A stretch of DNA of 64,000 nt from an uncultured Senegalimassilia sp. (lineage in GTDB: Bacteria > Actinomycetota > Coriobacteriia > Coriobacteriales > Eggerthellaceae), in NCBI GenBank assembly GCA_934630815.1, contig CAKTWI010000010.1:13444-77443 (forward strand), read 5' to 3'. Each line of letters starts with the position of its first letter. The first letter of the stretch is position 1. Position numbers and translations under genes: made by a program. Positions 45,301 through 54,321 of this stretch are shown here, in pieces. Below the pieces are notes generated by a model. It had not been told where the DNA came from and did no database searches. It saw only the letters and a program-made list of their open reading frames with translations.

Positions 45301-48300
45301 CCCAGGTCACGGCCATTACGGGCAACAAAGCCACGGTGTGCGCAGCGCCCGATTCCCGCGTGGAGCTGGCCGTCGGCGGCAAGCGCTTCGCCGGCACGTG
45401 CAACAAGCTGGGCCGCGCTTCGATCGACTACGACGTCCCCGACAATCTAGTGCCGGGCCAGCGCGTGATGCTGCAGGCCTACCTTTCGGGCGCGCAGCAG
45501 CCGGCGGCCACGGCCTACGTCACCTACACGGGCGGCGCGTCCATCGAGCGTTTCGACGTGGTGACGCGCGGCAAAACGCAGCGGCTCATCGACAACGGCA
45601 AGGAAACGGAAGCGTTCGGCTACACGCTGCACCACGAGCGCACCAAGAAGAACGCCTACTGGACGTTCGCCATCACGCTTGATGCGCATGGTGCCCAGCT
45701 CGACGACGAGTTCAACTTGTACGTGGACTGCATCGACGGCCGCACGGTGACCATTCCCATGAAGAAGCGCGCGACCGACGGCGACCGCGTGCGCTTCGTG
45801 GGCGAGTACGTCGACCAGGCGTATCTGGACCTGCTGGCCGATGACGCGGCGGCGGGCATAACCGGCCAGGTATGGCTTGGCGACATGAAAGGCCTGTTCA
45901 TCCCCTCGTCCTACGGCGTGAGCAACTCGCTGCTCTCGGGCATGGCCACGGTGGACGCGAACGTGGTGGTGAAGAACATCGCGGAGCAAAGCACCCAGAA
46001 GGTCGACCAGATCAACGCGGTGCTGGTGGGCGACCTGACCGATCGCGACCAGTACGAGCAGCAGCAAAGCGACGAGTTCCGCAAAGATCTGCTTGACGCC
46101 GTGGCCGACGACCAGGAGCTGGCGGCTAGCCTGGCCGACGTGATGAACGAGCTGGGCGACAGTCATGGCTACCTGACGGGCACCGCGGCCGATGAGCGCA
46201 ACACGTTCTGGTACCAGGTGCTGCACGGCGACGGCGTGCTGGAATCCGACTGGTTCGCCGAGCTGTTCGGCGCCCAGTACGACGACCCCGAGGTGCAGGA
46301 GGGCGTCGACACCCTGCGTGACCTGGTGATCTCTCAGCACAACGACTTCGAGAAGTACCGCAAGGCCGTGGGCGAGGACCTGGGCGTGGGCGACCTTTCC
46401 CAGTATAACGACTGGGACGAGGTGTTCATCGCCTCGCTTGAGAACAACGTCGACGGCATCACCGTGAGCGACTTCGACGGCGACACTGCCGGCTTCACGG
46501 AGACGATCGACCAGGGCGGATACCGCGTGCGCACGCGCATGAGCGACGACGGCGTGGGATTCAAGGCCATCGTCAACCTGCCCAGCGGCGCCGTGAAGAC
46601 GCTTCAGGCGGACTTCGAGGACGCGGCGAAGAGCAACATAAAGCTGGCCACGATGCTGGATTCGGTGAACCTGGCCACGGACTTTGACAAGCAATGGGCG
46701 AACTTGGCGCTGCAGACCATTAAATCCAAGCCCGTGTTCAAGGCGATGCAGAAGTTCACATCGCCGATGGTCAGGGGTCACCTGGCAGCATTTTTGCAGT
46801 ACCAGGACACGTACCGCATGCCTTGGAAGTGGGCGAAGAACGTGCCGGTGTACTCGGGCGCCATCGCCTCGATCGGACTGGGGACCAGCTACATCGGCGC
46901 GAAGGACGCGCTGAGCAACGCCGAGGACACCGAGGTGCGCCTGGCCGAGATGCGCGGCGAGGTTGAGCACATCGAGATGCTGATTCGCTGGTACTCCGGC
47001 AAGGGCAACATCGCGAACCTGAAGGAGTGCCTTGAGGCGCTGAAAAACGAGCTGTTCTACGCGAAACGCCTGGTGTCGCTGCTTGAGCAGCAGCGCGCCA
47101 ACGAGTACGCGGACGCCGGCATCGGCGTGGTGATGGGCGGCATCGGCGCCGGCGCGACACTGTTCTGCCCGCCCGCCGGCGCGATCTTGGTGTCGGGGAT
47201 GTCCTATGGCTACGACGTGTCGTCGTCGATGGCGAACTCCGACCGTGCGAAGAACCTGTCCTGGGCGCAGCGCATGTACCAGCGCGCCGTGGCCGAGCGC
47301 ATGGAGAAGTGCCAGCCGGTCGAGGAGGAGATCGACCGCCAGCGCGAGAAGCGCCGCAAGGAGCTGAGCGAGATCGAGGCGCGGCTGGGCATCGACCCCT
47401 CGGGCTACGTGTACGAGGCGGTGAAGTCCAACCGGCTTGAGGATGTGACGGCCGAGGTGTGGTACAGCGCGTCGGCCGACGGCGCGGGCGCGGTGCCGTG
47501 GGACGCACAGTCCTACGAGCAGGTCAACCCACAGCCGACCGACGGCGACGGCGTGTTCGGCTGGTACACGCCGGTAGGCTTCTACCAGGTGCGGTTCACG
47601 AAAGCGGGCTACGAGGAGGCGCGCACGGAGTGGATGGCCGTGCCCCCGGTTCGCACGGGGCTTGAGATCGGGCTGCGCACCACCGAGAAACCGCAGGTGG
47701 AAAGCGCGCGGGCGTACACCGATTGCGTGGAGCTGACGTTCTCGCAGTACATGGACGCCACCGACGCGTCGCTGGCCGAGCTGGCGGCGACCGGGCTGGG
47801 CGAGGGCTGCGCGTTCGAGTGGGTCGGCCCCGAGGAGGGCGCCGACGGGCAGCAGGTGGCCAAGGCGCTGCGCATAAAGCCGGCGAAGGCGCTCGAGGCC
47901 GGGTCGACCGTGGAGTTTTCGCTGGCCGGCGCGGTGAACTACGCGGGCATCGCGATGGACGGCTGGAACAGCGGGCAACTTACGGTTGGTGCGCACGCGG
48001 CGGAGCTGAAGCTGAACGTGGAGCAGGGATATTCCCTGGTCACGGGGCAGTCGTGCGAGGTTTCGGCCTACGTGCGCGACGCCTCCGGGCAGCCGCTGGC
48101 CGGGCAGCTGGTTGTCGCGAACGTGGGGAGTTCTGTGGTGGCCGGCCTTGGCGGCGGGGCTGGAGTGGCAAGCGCCGTGACCGACGTGGAGGGCATCGCG
48201 CGCTTCGCCTTGTCGGGCGAGGCGCCGGGCATGACCGACTTGACGGTGACGGTGGCCGACTCGCTGCTGGCCAAGACGGTCGACGTGCGCGTTGCCGACG

Positions 48301-48953
48301 AGCAGACGCGCCCGGTCCGCCCGACGGCGCAGCTGGGCGAGGCCAGCTTCGGGGCCGGTTCGCCGAAGGAGAACTTCGCCACGGTGAAGAAGGGCGCTCA
48401 ACTGGTGCTTTCCGCCGAGGAAGGGACCACCGTGTACTACACCACCGACGACACGTGCCCCTGCGTCGACGGCGGCTCGCGCGTGGAATACACGGGCCCG
48501 GTGACGGTGAACGAGAACACCAGGTTCCGCATCGCAGCGTTCAAGGAGGGTTTGGAGAACGAATACTCCGAGCGCCTGAACATCACCGTGACGGTAACGG
48601 AAGGCGACGAGCCGGGTGGTGAGCCTGGCGGCGGCGAACCGGGTGGCGGCACCGGTGGCGGTAGCGGTGCCGGTACCGGCGAAGGCGCAGGCACCGGCAC
48701 CGATGACGGTACGGGCGCTGGCGTTGGGACTGACAACAACGGCGTCGACGGAGATGCTGCCGGCAACGGCGATCAGCCGGTGCCGGGCAACCCGCAAGGT
48801 GATAAGCCCGCAGCAGCAACCAGCGCAGCAACCGGAGACGCAACGCGTGCAACCGTGCCCCTCGCACTAGCCGCCGCAGCAGCCGTAGCCATGGCAGCAA
48901 CGGCGTTCGCCCACGAGCGTCAACGCACGCCCCGCGGCAAACACCGCAGGTAG
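42303..48953 (+). CDS. Giant surface protein with BspA-type leucine-rich repeats
   Basis: The product has 2216 residues, with AAGGAG seven bases before the ATG. A long basic N-region precedes a signal helix (TAAALSCILAVGLMPVASFAQ). A low-complexity acidic segment leads to BspA/LRR_5 repeats at about 280-490 (SVTFPADSRVTRLSWGAF, ALPSSLETLDESVF). A large middle follows, partly helical with Gly-rich membrane-like stretches. Near 2020-2100 a chitobiase C-terminal-like domain appears (TTVYYTTDDT, GPVTVNENTRFRIAAF). A Gly/Pro-rich linker, AATGDA, a helix and a basic tail end the protein. It is probably cell-surface anchored and adhesive. Confidence 0.85.
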   Translation: MGAERRDRAGDIRADANPGKGTWRAWKSTKRVTLQQRMRALRSGARPWRVVWRRGTAAALSCILAVGLMPVASFAQGSETVAAARESLRANASGAADGGAGNGVDAANGFAADDTGYVAADSADGGVLVVGSEVVAGGEGSVDALGAPGSQSAQNPQSAQAAAGAASSAVGDAGNANGNAAAGDADPAAANDSAAADSDSDPDADGPGPVPDYDGTEAAYVYDEYYGEYLLATAKGITGDKVDGDVGYVAGKATPAQVWLTLDEETNELTVHHVDAGAVAFEVPATVDGRPITTVGGCGSSNLTSVTFPADSRVTRLSWGAFSGSQLQSIALPSSLETLDESVFQDCKKLQTVEWPKNNDMLKTIPAETFAGCSMLDDSVVASIPASVETIDYRAFARCSPDIYVQGETPEPFTEVNVPGTVKTVERNAFEGCSHVRSISIGDGVQTIGNRAFAGMPLMAGAEVVLPATVSTVGQDAFDNTQITSSASGTEWKRNAVTLRVLNPDFELTEYEYGGTLEIDGKKYENPFSLGQTIVAFAKNSAGQPSWIKRAADAVAGQEDEHNPGKPAYTFQWMEESSQVTGKVPAGAQVTLFQNGVATAAKVSADGTFAVEALSNTPATLQVSLEGCYDQVLTRAAEAMAGTWDVGELKAESFEKLPVQRLMNVNLRKQVGTGDDGAPVWETVLSDSGLAFELRQGDRVLREGEDADYVRQGLSVLLSQEVADAAKELTLAVTPDDSLALGAGEGRAMPADGAFDVDLRAWGGMKVTTKSTFSGSNDVMVFRNGACVATGLSDSAGELPFSLESLKAGAYTVIAVNHTSVDLRVPTLAAFDRLKLEEGVQYARAEVQVEDGAQAQVALDVPVFDASAYLAQCGVMRQSGVVADRSAIVAGVEAQVRVSFNLDQERDAVLQLEMPEGDFSDIAIGGNIGDEAKQLPLTRNGDVVSVDLGRAQTGDLFVRFSAQRAGACTVNATLKLGDAVLPLGAADMSVYDAGIELPSSQVTAITGNKATVCAAPDSRVELAVGGKRFAGTCNKLGRASIDYDVPDNLVPGQRVMLQAYLSGAQQPAATAYVTYTGGASIERFDVVTRGKTQRLIDNGKETEAFGYTLHHERTKKNAYWTFAITLDAHGAQLDDEFNLYVDCIDGRTVTIPMKKRATDGDRVRFVGEYVDQAYLDLLADDAAAGITGQVWLGDMKGLFIPSSYGVSNSLLSGMATVDANVVVKNIAEQSTQKVDQINAVLVGDLTDRDQYEQQQSDEFRKDLLDAVADDQELAASLADVMNELGDSHGYLTGTAADERNTFWYQVLHGDGVLESDWFAELFGAQYDDPEVQEGVDTLRDLVISQHNDFEKYRKAVGEDLGVGDLSQYNDWDEVFIASLENNVDGITVSDFDGDTAGFTETIDQGGYRVRTRMSDDGVGFKAIVNLPSGAVKTLQADFEDAAKSNIKLATMLDSVNLATDFDKQWANLALQTIKSKPVFKAMQKFTSPMVRGHLAAFLQYQDTYRMPWKWAKNVPVYSGAIASIGLGTSYIGAKDALSNAEDTEVRLAEMRGEVEHIEMLIRWYSGKGNIANLKECLEALKNELFYAKRLVSLLEQQRANEYADAGIGVVMGGIGAGATLFCPPAGAILVSGMSYGYDVSSSMANSDRAKNLSWAQRMYQRAVAERMEKCQPVEEEIDRQREKRRKELSEIEARLGIDPSGYVYEAVKSNRLEDVTAEVWYSASADGAGAVPWDAQSYEQVNPQPTDGDGVFGWYTPVGFYQVRFTKAGYEEARTEWMAVPPVRTGLEIGLRTTEKPQVESARAYTDCVELTFSQYMDATDASLAELAATGLGEGCAFEWVGPEEGADGQQVAKALRIKPAKALEAGSTVEFSLAGAVNYAGIAMDGWNSGQLTVGAHAAELKLNVEQGYSLVTGQSCEVSAYVRDASGQPLAGQLVVANVGSSVVAGLGGGAGVASAVTDVEGIARFALSGEAPGMTDLTVTVADSLLAKTVDVRVADEQTRPVRPTAQLGEASFGAGSPKENFATVKKGAQLVLSAEEGTTVYYTTDDTCPCVDGGSRVEYTGPVTVNENTRFRIAAFKEGLENEYSERLNITVTVTEGDEPGGEPGGGEPGGGTGGGSGAGTGEGAGTGTDDGTGAGVGTDNNGVDGDAAGNGDQPVPGNPQGDKPAAATSAATGDATRATVPLALAAAAAVAMAATAFAHERQRTPRGKHRR

Positions 48954-49066
48954 ATAGGGCGTTACCGCATCGAACAAATCGCAGCAGCAGCGACAAGCTG
49001 CAGCTGCGGCGAGCGCAAACGCGGCAACTGGACCATGGTGGCGGCGATAAACTGCAGAGCGCAAAA

Positions 49067-49100
49067 GGCGGTGGGCCTGCTCCTCAGCGGGCCCACCGCC
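49067..49100 (+). terminator. Hairpin after the surface-protein gene
   Basis: GGCGGTGGGCC pairs with GGCCCACCGCC around a 12-base loop. Only a weak T-rich tail follows (ACGTTTCGT). It is a probable terminator. Confidence 0.65.
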
Positions 49101-49198
49101 ACGTTTCGTCCCCAAAGCGTCCGGGTTTGCTTTTGCGTGCGGCGCGCCCCGCACATGGTTTGGCGTGCTCGAGGGAAGCATTTGGCGGAATTACGGCA

Positions 49199-49347
49199 CA
49201 GATTGCGAGTTTTCCGAATCGCTTCGTGGGCTGTTTGCAAGCGTGGTTGTGTTCGATACCGAAACAGCCTCGTTCGCTACCTTCTACTTGCGAAACCGGC
49301 GGTCAAGACGCCTGCATGCAACATGCAAATTCGGAAAACTCGCAATC
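49199..49347. repeat. TTGCGAGTTTTCCGAA inverted-repeat element, copy B
   Basis: Arms at 49199-49219 and 49329-49347 match those of copy A at 41076-41226. The interiors are diverged but of similar length (about 110 bases). Confidence 0.8.
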
Positions 49348-49410
49348 CATGCCGCGAACCGAGCAAAAGGTTCTCTCGAACGCCGATGGCGCTGACCTCG
49401 GTGTCCCCCG

Positions 49411-50373
49411 CTAGCTCACGCACACCACGTGCAGGACGTCCCCGTCCACGGTGAATGCCACGTCGAGACCCGCGTATGCCAGGTGGTAGACGCGGGTCGG
49501 CTCGTGCTTGCTGCCGGCGCGGCGCGGGTCCTGGCGCAGCACCTCCGTCAGGCCGGTCAGCTTGCCGGCGGGCACTTCGGCCTGCAGCTGCTCGGGAAAG
49601 TCCACGTCAAGCTCGTGCCAGGGCGCGTCTTCGATCCATCCGCCGCACGCGTCGGGGTGGCAGTCGGCGAAGGGGATGTAGGGCTTGATATCGTAGATGG
49701 GCGTGCCGTCGCGCAGGTCCGCGCCGAGCACGTGGATGACGGGGCCGGCGTCGGTGAGCTCCACGCGGTCGAGCTTCACGCACGTCAGTCCGATGGGGTT
49801 CGGGCGGAATGGGCTGCGCGTGGCGAACACCCCCACGCGCTCGGCGCCGCCCAGCCGCGGCGGCCGCACAGTAGGCGACCAGCGAGCGGGCTTGGGGGAG
49901 GCGGCAGGGACGCTGGCCTCGCTTCCGCCCGCGGCCGCTCCCGTTCGCGCGTCGCCGGTGACATCGGCGACGGCGGGGGTTTCTCCGTCAGCGTTCTCGA
50001 TGCCCTTTTTCGTTACAGCATTGCCTTCAGCTTCTTGCTCGTTTGTTGTCGAGCGCGGAAGGATGGTGCTCTCGTCGCCGCGGTCGTCGGGCGTTTTTTC
50101 GCTTGCCGCGTCAGAGGCATTGGCCTCGCTTCCGCCCGCCGCTCTCGTCCGCCCGTCGCCGGTGACGTCGGCGGCGCCTCCGCCGGGTTCGCCGTTCTCG
50201 AAACGCCAGAGCAGCCACAGGTGCGAGAAGCTGTCGATCCCGGCAACGGCGCTATTCAACGCGTATTCCGGCTCGAACACGATGCGCCCCTGCAGATGCG
50301 GGGCAAGGAAGCTGTTGCGGGGGATGCCGAACTTCTGCGGCAAATCGGTATGTATGTGAGCGATAGGTTTCAT
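49411..50373 (-). CDS. trmO: tRNA m6t6A37 methyltransferase TrmO with a low-complexity insert
   Basis: The product has 320 residues, starting MKPIAHIHTDLPQKFGIPR. TrmO/TsaA signatures are LWLLWRFE, RPPRLGG, GVFATRSPFRPNPIGL and DIKPYIPFADC. TrmO adds a methyl group to t6A37 of tRNA-Thr. The typical beta-barrel protein has about 230 residues. Here an insert of roughly 100 residues near 60-165 contains two copies of ADVTGD-x-RT-x-AA...GGSEA. This insert is disordered in character and lies between strands, so activity may be retained. Confidence 0.85.
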   Translation of the reverse strand: MKPIAHIHTDLPQKFGIPRNSFLAPHLQGRIVFEPEYALNSAVAGIDSFSHLWLLWRFENGEPGGGAADVTGDGRTRAAGGSEANASDAASEKTPDDRGDESTILPRSTTNEQEAEGNAVTKKGIENADGETPAVADVTGDARTGAAAGGSEASVPAASPKPARWSPTVRPPRLGGAERVGVFATRSPFRPNPIGLTCVKLDRVELTDAGPVIHVLGADLRDGTPIYDIKPYIPFADCHPDACGGWIEDAPWHELDVDFPEQLQAEVPAGKLTGLTEVLRQDPRRAGSKHEPTRVYHLAYAGLDVAFTVDGDVLHVVCVS

Positions 50374-50518
50374 GCGCGCTATTGTATCGCGGCGCACTGC
50401 GCCCGGCCGTGCCGCTCGCCGAAGGTTCTGCGGCATTTGCGTTGGATTCTGCCGGCATTTACTACTATGGAAGTATCAAATGCGGCGCCTGACGCCGCGC
50501 TCGGCGAAGGAGGCTTTC

Positions 50519-51049
50519 ATGGCGGATTCGAAACGGCTGTTGGCGGATGCGCTCACGGGCCTGATGGAATGCAAGCCGCTCGACCAGGTGCGCGTCGCCG
50601 AGATCGCTGCCGCGGCCGGCGTGAGCAAGCAGACCTTCTATCACCACTTCTCCGACAAGTATCACCTGATGGAGTACTGTTTCCGCGACATGTTCGCCGC
50701 TCCCTTCGAGCGCATGGGGACGCTTGCGCCCTTCGACGAGTGCTACATCGAGTTCCTCCAGCTGTGCCACGAGCGCAAGACGTTTTTGCGCAACGCCTTC
50801 ACCTCCCAGGACGTGAACAGCCTGTATCGCGTGATGCACCACGCGCTTCGCGACGCGTACGGCGCGCGCGTGCGCGTATACGGCGTGCTCGATGAGGGGG
50901 AAACGGGGTTTTGCCTGGACTTCTTCTCGAAGGGCTGTGCAGGTTGCACGCGCCATTGGTTCGACCAAGGCATGGACTTCAACGACGCCGAGCTGGTAGG
51001 TCTTATCCGCCAGTGCATCCCCGTCGGGGTTGCAAGGTTCTTCGAGTAG
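50519..51049 (+). CDS. TetR/AcrR-family regulator
   Basis: The product has 176 residues, beginning MADSKRLLADALTGLM, with AAGGAGG upstream. The helix-turn-helix is classical: VRVAEIAAAAGVSKQTFYHHFSDKYHLMEYCF. A small ligand domain ends in LIRQCIPVGVARFFE. It is followed at 51518 by a respiratory-type flavoprotein gene and probably controls it, although a GGGGACGGAGG hairpin (51065-51148) lies between. Confidence 0.85.
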   Translation: MADSKRLLADALTGLMECKPLDQVRVAEIAAAAGVSKQTFYHHFSDKYHLMEYCFRDMFAAPFERMGTLAPFDECYIEFLQLCHERKTFLRNAFTSQDVNSLYRVMHHALRDAYGARVRVYGVLDEGETGFCLDFFSKGCAGCTRHWFDQGMDFNDAELVGLIRQCIPVGVARFFE

Positions 51050-51064
51050 TCGGCTGCTAGGGGC

Positions 51065-51148
51065 GCGAACAGGGGACGGAGGGTTGTTCACGCTAGCCTT
51101 TTGGGAGCGCGGCGCATCGCCGTGAACACACCTCCGTCCCCTGTTCAT
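51065..51148. repeat. GGGGACGGAGG hairpin repeat
   Basis: Arms GCGAACAGGGGACGGAGGGT and CACACCTCCGTCCCCTGTTC are separated by about 28 bases. They stand between the TetR gene and the flavoprotein gene. A fragment of the 165-bp element (51170-51190) follows at once. Confidence 0.8.
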
Positions 51149-51169
51149 GGATGTGCTCATAAATACGCG

Positions 51170-51190
51170 GCCTGCAAAACCGCCCAGAAG
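51170..51190. repeat. End fragment of the 165-bp element
   Basis: GCCTGCAAAACCGCCCAGAAG equals the right end of the 165-bp element. As at 9355-9375, it follows a hairpin repeat and lacks the left portion. Confidence 0.75.
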
Positions 51191-51517
51191 TAACGGGGTC
51201 GTGGCAGACGGGGGCGTGAACACGCCCTCAGCACGAAATCACGTGGCAAACAAGTTGACGAAACATCAGAAAAGTAAAGCACCCCCTTTACAATACACCG
51301 CTTAGGTCCATTCCTCCCACAATTTACGCTTCCTATAATCCTCCCTCGTAGGGTCGAGCGCGCATAGGGCGTTTGCTCGAGGCGCCCGCGAGGTTTAGCG
51401 CTTTCGCTGGGGCGCACGTTGCCCGCCTGCTCCGAAGGGGGCTGCGAACTGCCGCGCTGAATCGCGTCGGCGACGTGGCAAAACAGCAGGCGGGCGCAAG
51501 CAAGAGGAAGGAACAAC

Positions 51518-53302
51518 ATGGACAAATCCGGAATCAGCCGTCGTAGCTTTCTGACCGGCGCCGCCGCCTTCAGCGCGGCGCTTGCCGGCGCGGGCCTGAC
51601 GGGCTGCGCTCCGAAGGTGGTTGGCGTCGCGGGCGGCGCCGCTGGCGCGGCCGGCTCGGGCAACGGCCAGACGATGGGCTTCGACGGCACGGGCGCCATG
51701 CCGTGGCTCGGCGAGGCGCCGACCATCTCCGACAGCGACGTTGCCGAGACGCTCGATGCCGACGTCGTGGTCGTGGGCCTTGGCTGCGCGGGCGTCCCCG
51801 CGACGCGTGCGGCTGCCGAAGCCGGCGCGAAGGTCATCGCCATCGAGGCGTCCGCCCAGCTCAACAGCGTGGCCAGCGACATGGCCATCCTGGGCGGCGA
51901 GACCATGGCCAAGTGGGAACGCGGCGACGGCTTCCTGGATAAGCATATGGTCGTCAACATGCACATGGAGGAGGGGAGCCACCACTCGAACTTCGGCATC
52001 ATCAGCCGTTACTGCGACGAGTCGGGCAAGGCGCTTGACTGGTTCGTCAAGGGGTGCCCGGACATGTACATCGCGTCCGAAACCTACGAGGAGGTCCCCG
52101 AGGCCAACCGCGCCCACTACCTGTACCCGTACTTCTATCCCATGCTGGAAACGTACGACTACACGAAAGAGGACATGCCGTGCTACCCCACGTCTGTGGG
52201 TTTCTCCAGCCTGGCCACGGCCATGGCCGACAACCTCAAGCGTGCCCAGGAGGCCGGCGCCGAGGTTCGCTACAACACGAAGGGCGTGAAGCTCATCACG
52301 GCCGATGATGGCAGCATCGCGGGCATTTATGCGCAGGATACGAGCGCGAGCAAGTACCTGAAAATCAACGCGAAAAGCGTCATCCTGGCCACGGGCGACT
52401 ACCTGGCCAACGAGGACATGATGAAGTACTTCGCCCCCGCGTGCGTCGAGAACGGCAACCAGATCCTGTCGCTGGATCTGGACGCGCAGGGCAACTACAC
52501 CAACGTCGGCGATGGCCACAAGATGGGCGTGTGGGCCGGCGCGGCGGTGGAGCAGTGGCATGCGCCGATGATCCACCACATGGGCGGCGGCGCCGGCTCC
52601 GACGGCCGCGGCGTCATCGGCAACAACGGCTTTCTGTGGCTCAACCTCCACGGTAAGCGCTTCATGAACGAGGACGTGCCTGGTCAGCAGCTTGAGAACC
52701 AGGTGGAGCTGCAGCCGCAGCGCAAAGCCTACCAGTTCTTCGACAGCTCCTGGCCCGAGCAACTCAAGTACTTCCCGGCCGCCCACGGCATCGCCTGCAT
52801 CTACAAGGACGAGGCGCTGCCGGACTGGACGCCGGCTGGCCTGAAGATCAACGTGCGTTGCCCGGCCGACATCGAGGCCGCAGTGGCCGAGGGTCGCTGC
52901 TTGAAGGCCGACACCATCGACGAGCTGTTGGCGAAGATCGACGGCATGAACGCCCAGGTGGCGAAGGAGTCCATCGAGCGCTACAACCAGCTGGCGAAGG
53001 CCGGCTCCGACGAGGACTTCGGCAAGAGCAGCCAGCGCATGTTCGCCCTAGAGAAGGGCCCGTTCTACGCCGCTGAGTGCGGCGTGGCGCTCACGCTGGC
53101 GAACCTGGGCGGCCTGGAATCCGACAGCGATTGCCACGTGTACAACACCGAGCGCGAGGTGATTTCCGGCCTGTACGTTGCCGGCGCTCCGCAGGGTGGC
53201 CGTTTCAACGTGCAGTACCCCATCTCGCTCAAGGGCCTGTCCGCCGGCATGTGCATGGTGTTCGGCAAGATCGCCGGCGAGAACGCCGCGGCGGGCAAGT
53301 AG
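51518..53302 (+). CDS. Tat-exported FAD-dependent fumarate-reductase-like flavoprotein
   Basis: The product has 594 residues. The leader MDKSGISRRSFLTGAAAF has a twin-arginine motif and the end LTGCAP suggests lipoprotein processing. The FAD-binding site is ADVVVVGLGCAGVPAT (about residues 80-96). The rest follows the fumarate reductase/Cgr2-like flavoprotein layout, ending with the cofactor-binding segment YVAGAPQGGRF...YPISLKGLS. Such enzymes reduce small organic acceptors outside the membrane, receiving electrons from a cytochrome c. The next gene encodes that cytochrome, but it is broken. The substrate is unknown. Confidence 0.88.
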   Translation: MDKSGISRRSFLTGAAAFSAALAGAGLTGCAPKVVGVAGGAAGAAGSGNGQTMGFDGTGAMPWLGEAPTISDSDVAETLDADVVVVGLGCAGVPATRAAAEAGAKVIAIEASAQLNSVASDMAILGGETMAKWERGDGFLDKHMVVNMHMEEGSHHSNFGIISRYCDESGKALDWFVKGCPDMYIASETYEEVPEANRAHYLYPYFYPMLETYDYTKEDMPCYPTSVGFSSLATAMADNLKRAQEAGAEVRYNTKGVKLITADDGSIAGIYAQDTSASKYLKINAKSVILATGDYLANEDMMKYFAPACVENGNQILSLDLDAQGNYTNVGDGHKMGVWAGAAVEQWHAPMIHHMGGGAGSDGRGVIGNNGFLWLNLHGKRFMNEDVPGQQLENQVELQPQRKAYQFFDSSWPEQLKYFPAAHGIACIYKDEALPDWTPAGLKINVRCPADIEAAVAEGRCLKADTIDELLAKIDGMNAQVAKESIERYNQLAKAGSDEDFGKSSQRMFALEKGPFYAAECGVALTLANLGGLESDSDCHVYNTEREVISGLYVAGAPQGGRFNVQYPISLKGLSAGMCMVFGKIAGENAAAGK

Positions 53303-53311
53303 GAGGCTGCC

Positions 53312-54121
53312 ATGACCGACGAGAACAAGGTTGCGGAAACCGTTTCCGCAGATGAGAAGGTTGATGGCGTGGGCGCGGGTGTGGTTGACGCCGGCACTTC
53401 GGGCGTTGCCAGCGAGTCGCGCGCCGCGGGCGCAGCGGGCGCGACTCCGTTGCCCAAGCGCGGACGCCGCAAGGTGACGGCGGTCGTGGCCACCGTGGCC
53501 GTGGTGCTGGTGGCGGCCGGGGCGGGCTTCATGGTGTGGCACGACTAGCCCAGTTTCTGCAACGCGATTTGCCACATGCCCATGGACGGCTATCTGACCA
53601 CTTACGAGTCCATGCCGGGTGAGGTCGCCACGGACAAGTGGGGCAACCAGGTTGCCGACGCGTCCAGCATGCTGGCGCCGGTGCACGCCCAGGAGGACAT
53701 CACGTGCGTGGGCTGCCACGTGCCGCAGATGTCCGAGCAGGTCACCGAGGGTTTGGGCTGGCTGACCGGCAGCTACAGCGTCGTGCAGACCGTCGATGAG
53801 CGCTTCGTGCCCGAAGAGAAGTCGCTGTCCGACCTGACCGCCGCGCGCGGCATCGCCAGCGAGGCGTTCTGCCTGAATTCGGGCTGCCACGTCAACGACG
53901 ACGGCTCCACCATGACGCGCGATGACCTGGTGGAGAAGACAAGCGACATGAAGCGTAACCCGCACGTGCAGGAGCACGGCGAGGTCGCCTGCAGCGAGTG
54001 CCACAAGGCGCACCGCGCATCCACCGTGTACTGCAGCAAGTGCCACAGCGACGCCACCATCCCCGATGGCTGGATCAGCTACAGGGAAGCCGAGGCCCTA
54101 GAGCCCACGGCAGTCGAGTAG
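53312..54121 (+). pseudogene. NrfH/cytochrome-c3-like multihaem cytochrome with an internal amber codon
   Basis: From ATG at 53312 (AGGAGG upstream), a cytoplasmic tail and one membrane helix (VTAVVATVAVVLVAAGAGFMVW) are followed by TAG at 53546-53548. The same frame then continues for 190 codons with haem sites CNAICH, CVGCH, CLNSGCH, CSECH and CSKCH. Relatives typically read WHEQPSFC here, so the amber replaces Gln (CAG to TAG). As read, the anchor is separated from every haem site. It is probably a recent nonsense mutation, and suppression or readthrough is possible. Confidence 0.8.
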
Positions 54122-54253
54122 GGAACGGGCGCGCCGGCGAGCGTGATCTGCTCCGCGTCGGCTGCGCCGCTGAGCGTGTTTGACGGTACGCTGGTTGCCC
54201 CGTCGTGTGCGATCGATAGGGCACGTGCCGCGCCGCGAGCCCATCCTGCTTGC

Positions 54254-54287
54254 AAGCCCCTGCTGGGAATCCCAGCAGGGGCTTTTT
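54254..54287 (+). terminator. Intrinsic terminator after the cytochrome gene
   Basis: AAGCCCCTGCTGGG pairs perfectly with CCCAGCAGGGGCTT across a three-base loop, followed by TTTTT. It is a textbook terminator. Confidence 0.93.
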
Positions 54288-54295
54288 GCTGTCGC

Positions 54296-54321
54296 GTGAA
54301 CGGGGGACGGAGGTGCGTTCG
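54296..54321. repeat. GGGGACGGAGG repeat, single arm
   Basis: GTGAACGGGGGACGGAGGTG is followed by CGTTCGCGC. No opposite arm lies nearby. Confidence 0.65.

Larger units (their letters stand above)
48954..49410. other. Gap with a terminator and repeat copy B
   Basis: A GC-rich hairpin (49067-49100) follows the surface-protein gene. Then comes the second TTGCGAGTTTTCCGAA element (49199-49347). Nothing else is recognised. Confidence 0.65.

Noticed and set aside
45447..48797. A 1116-codon open frame on the minus strand inside the giant surface-protein gene
   Set aside because: High GC content leaves few stops on the opposite strand. The frame lacks domain motifs and a ribosome binding site, while the plus-strand frame has clear domains.
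53546..53548. Amber codon read as pyrrolysine or a programmed readthrough site
   Set aside because: No Pyl genes are visible in the window and relatives have Gln here. A simple CAG to TAG mutation is the more economical reading.
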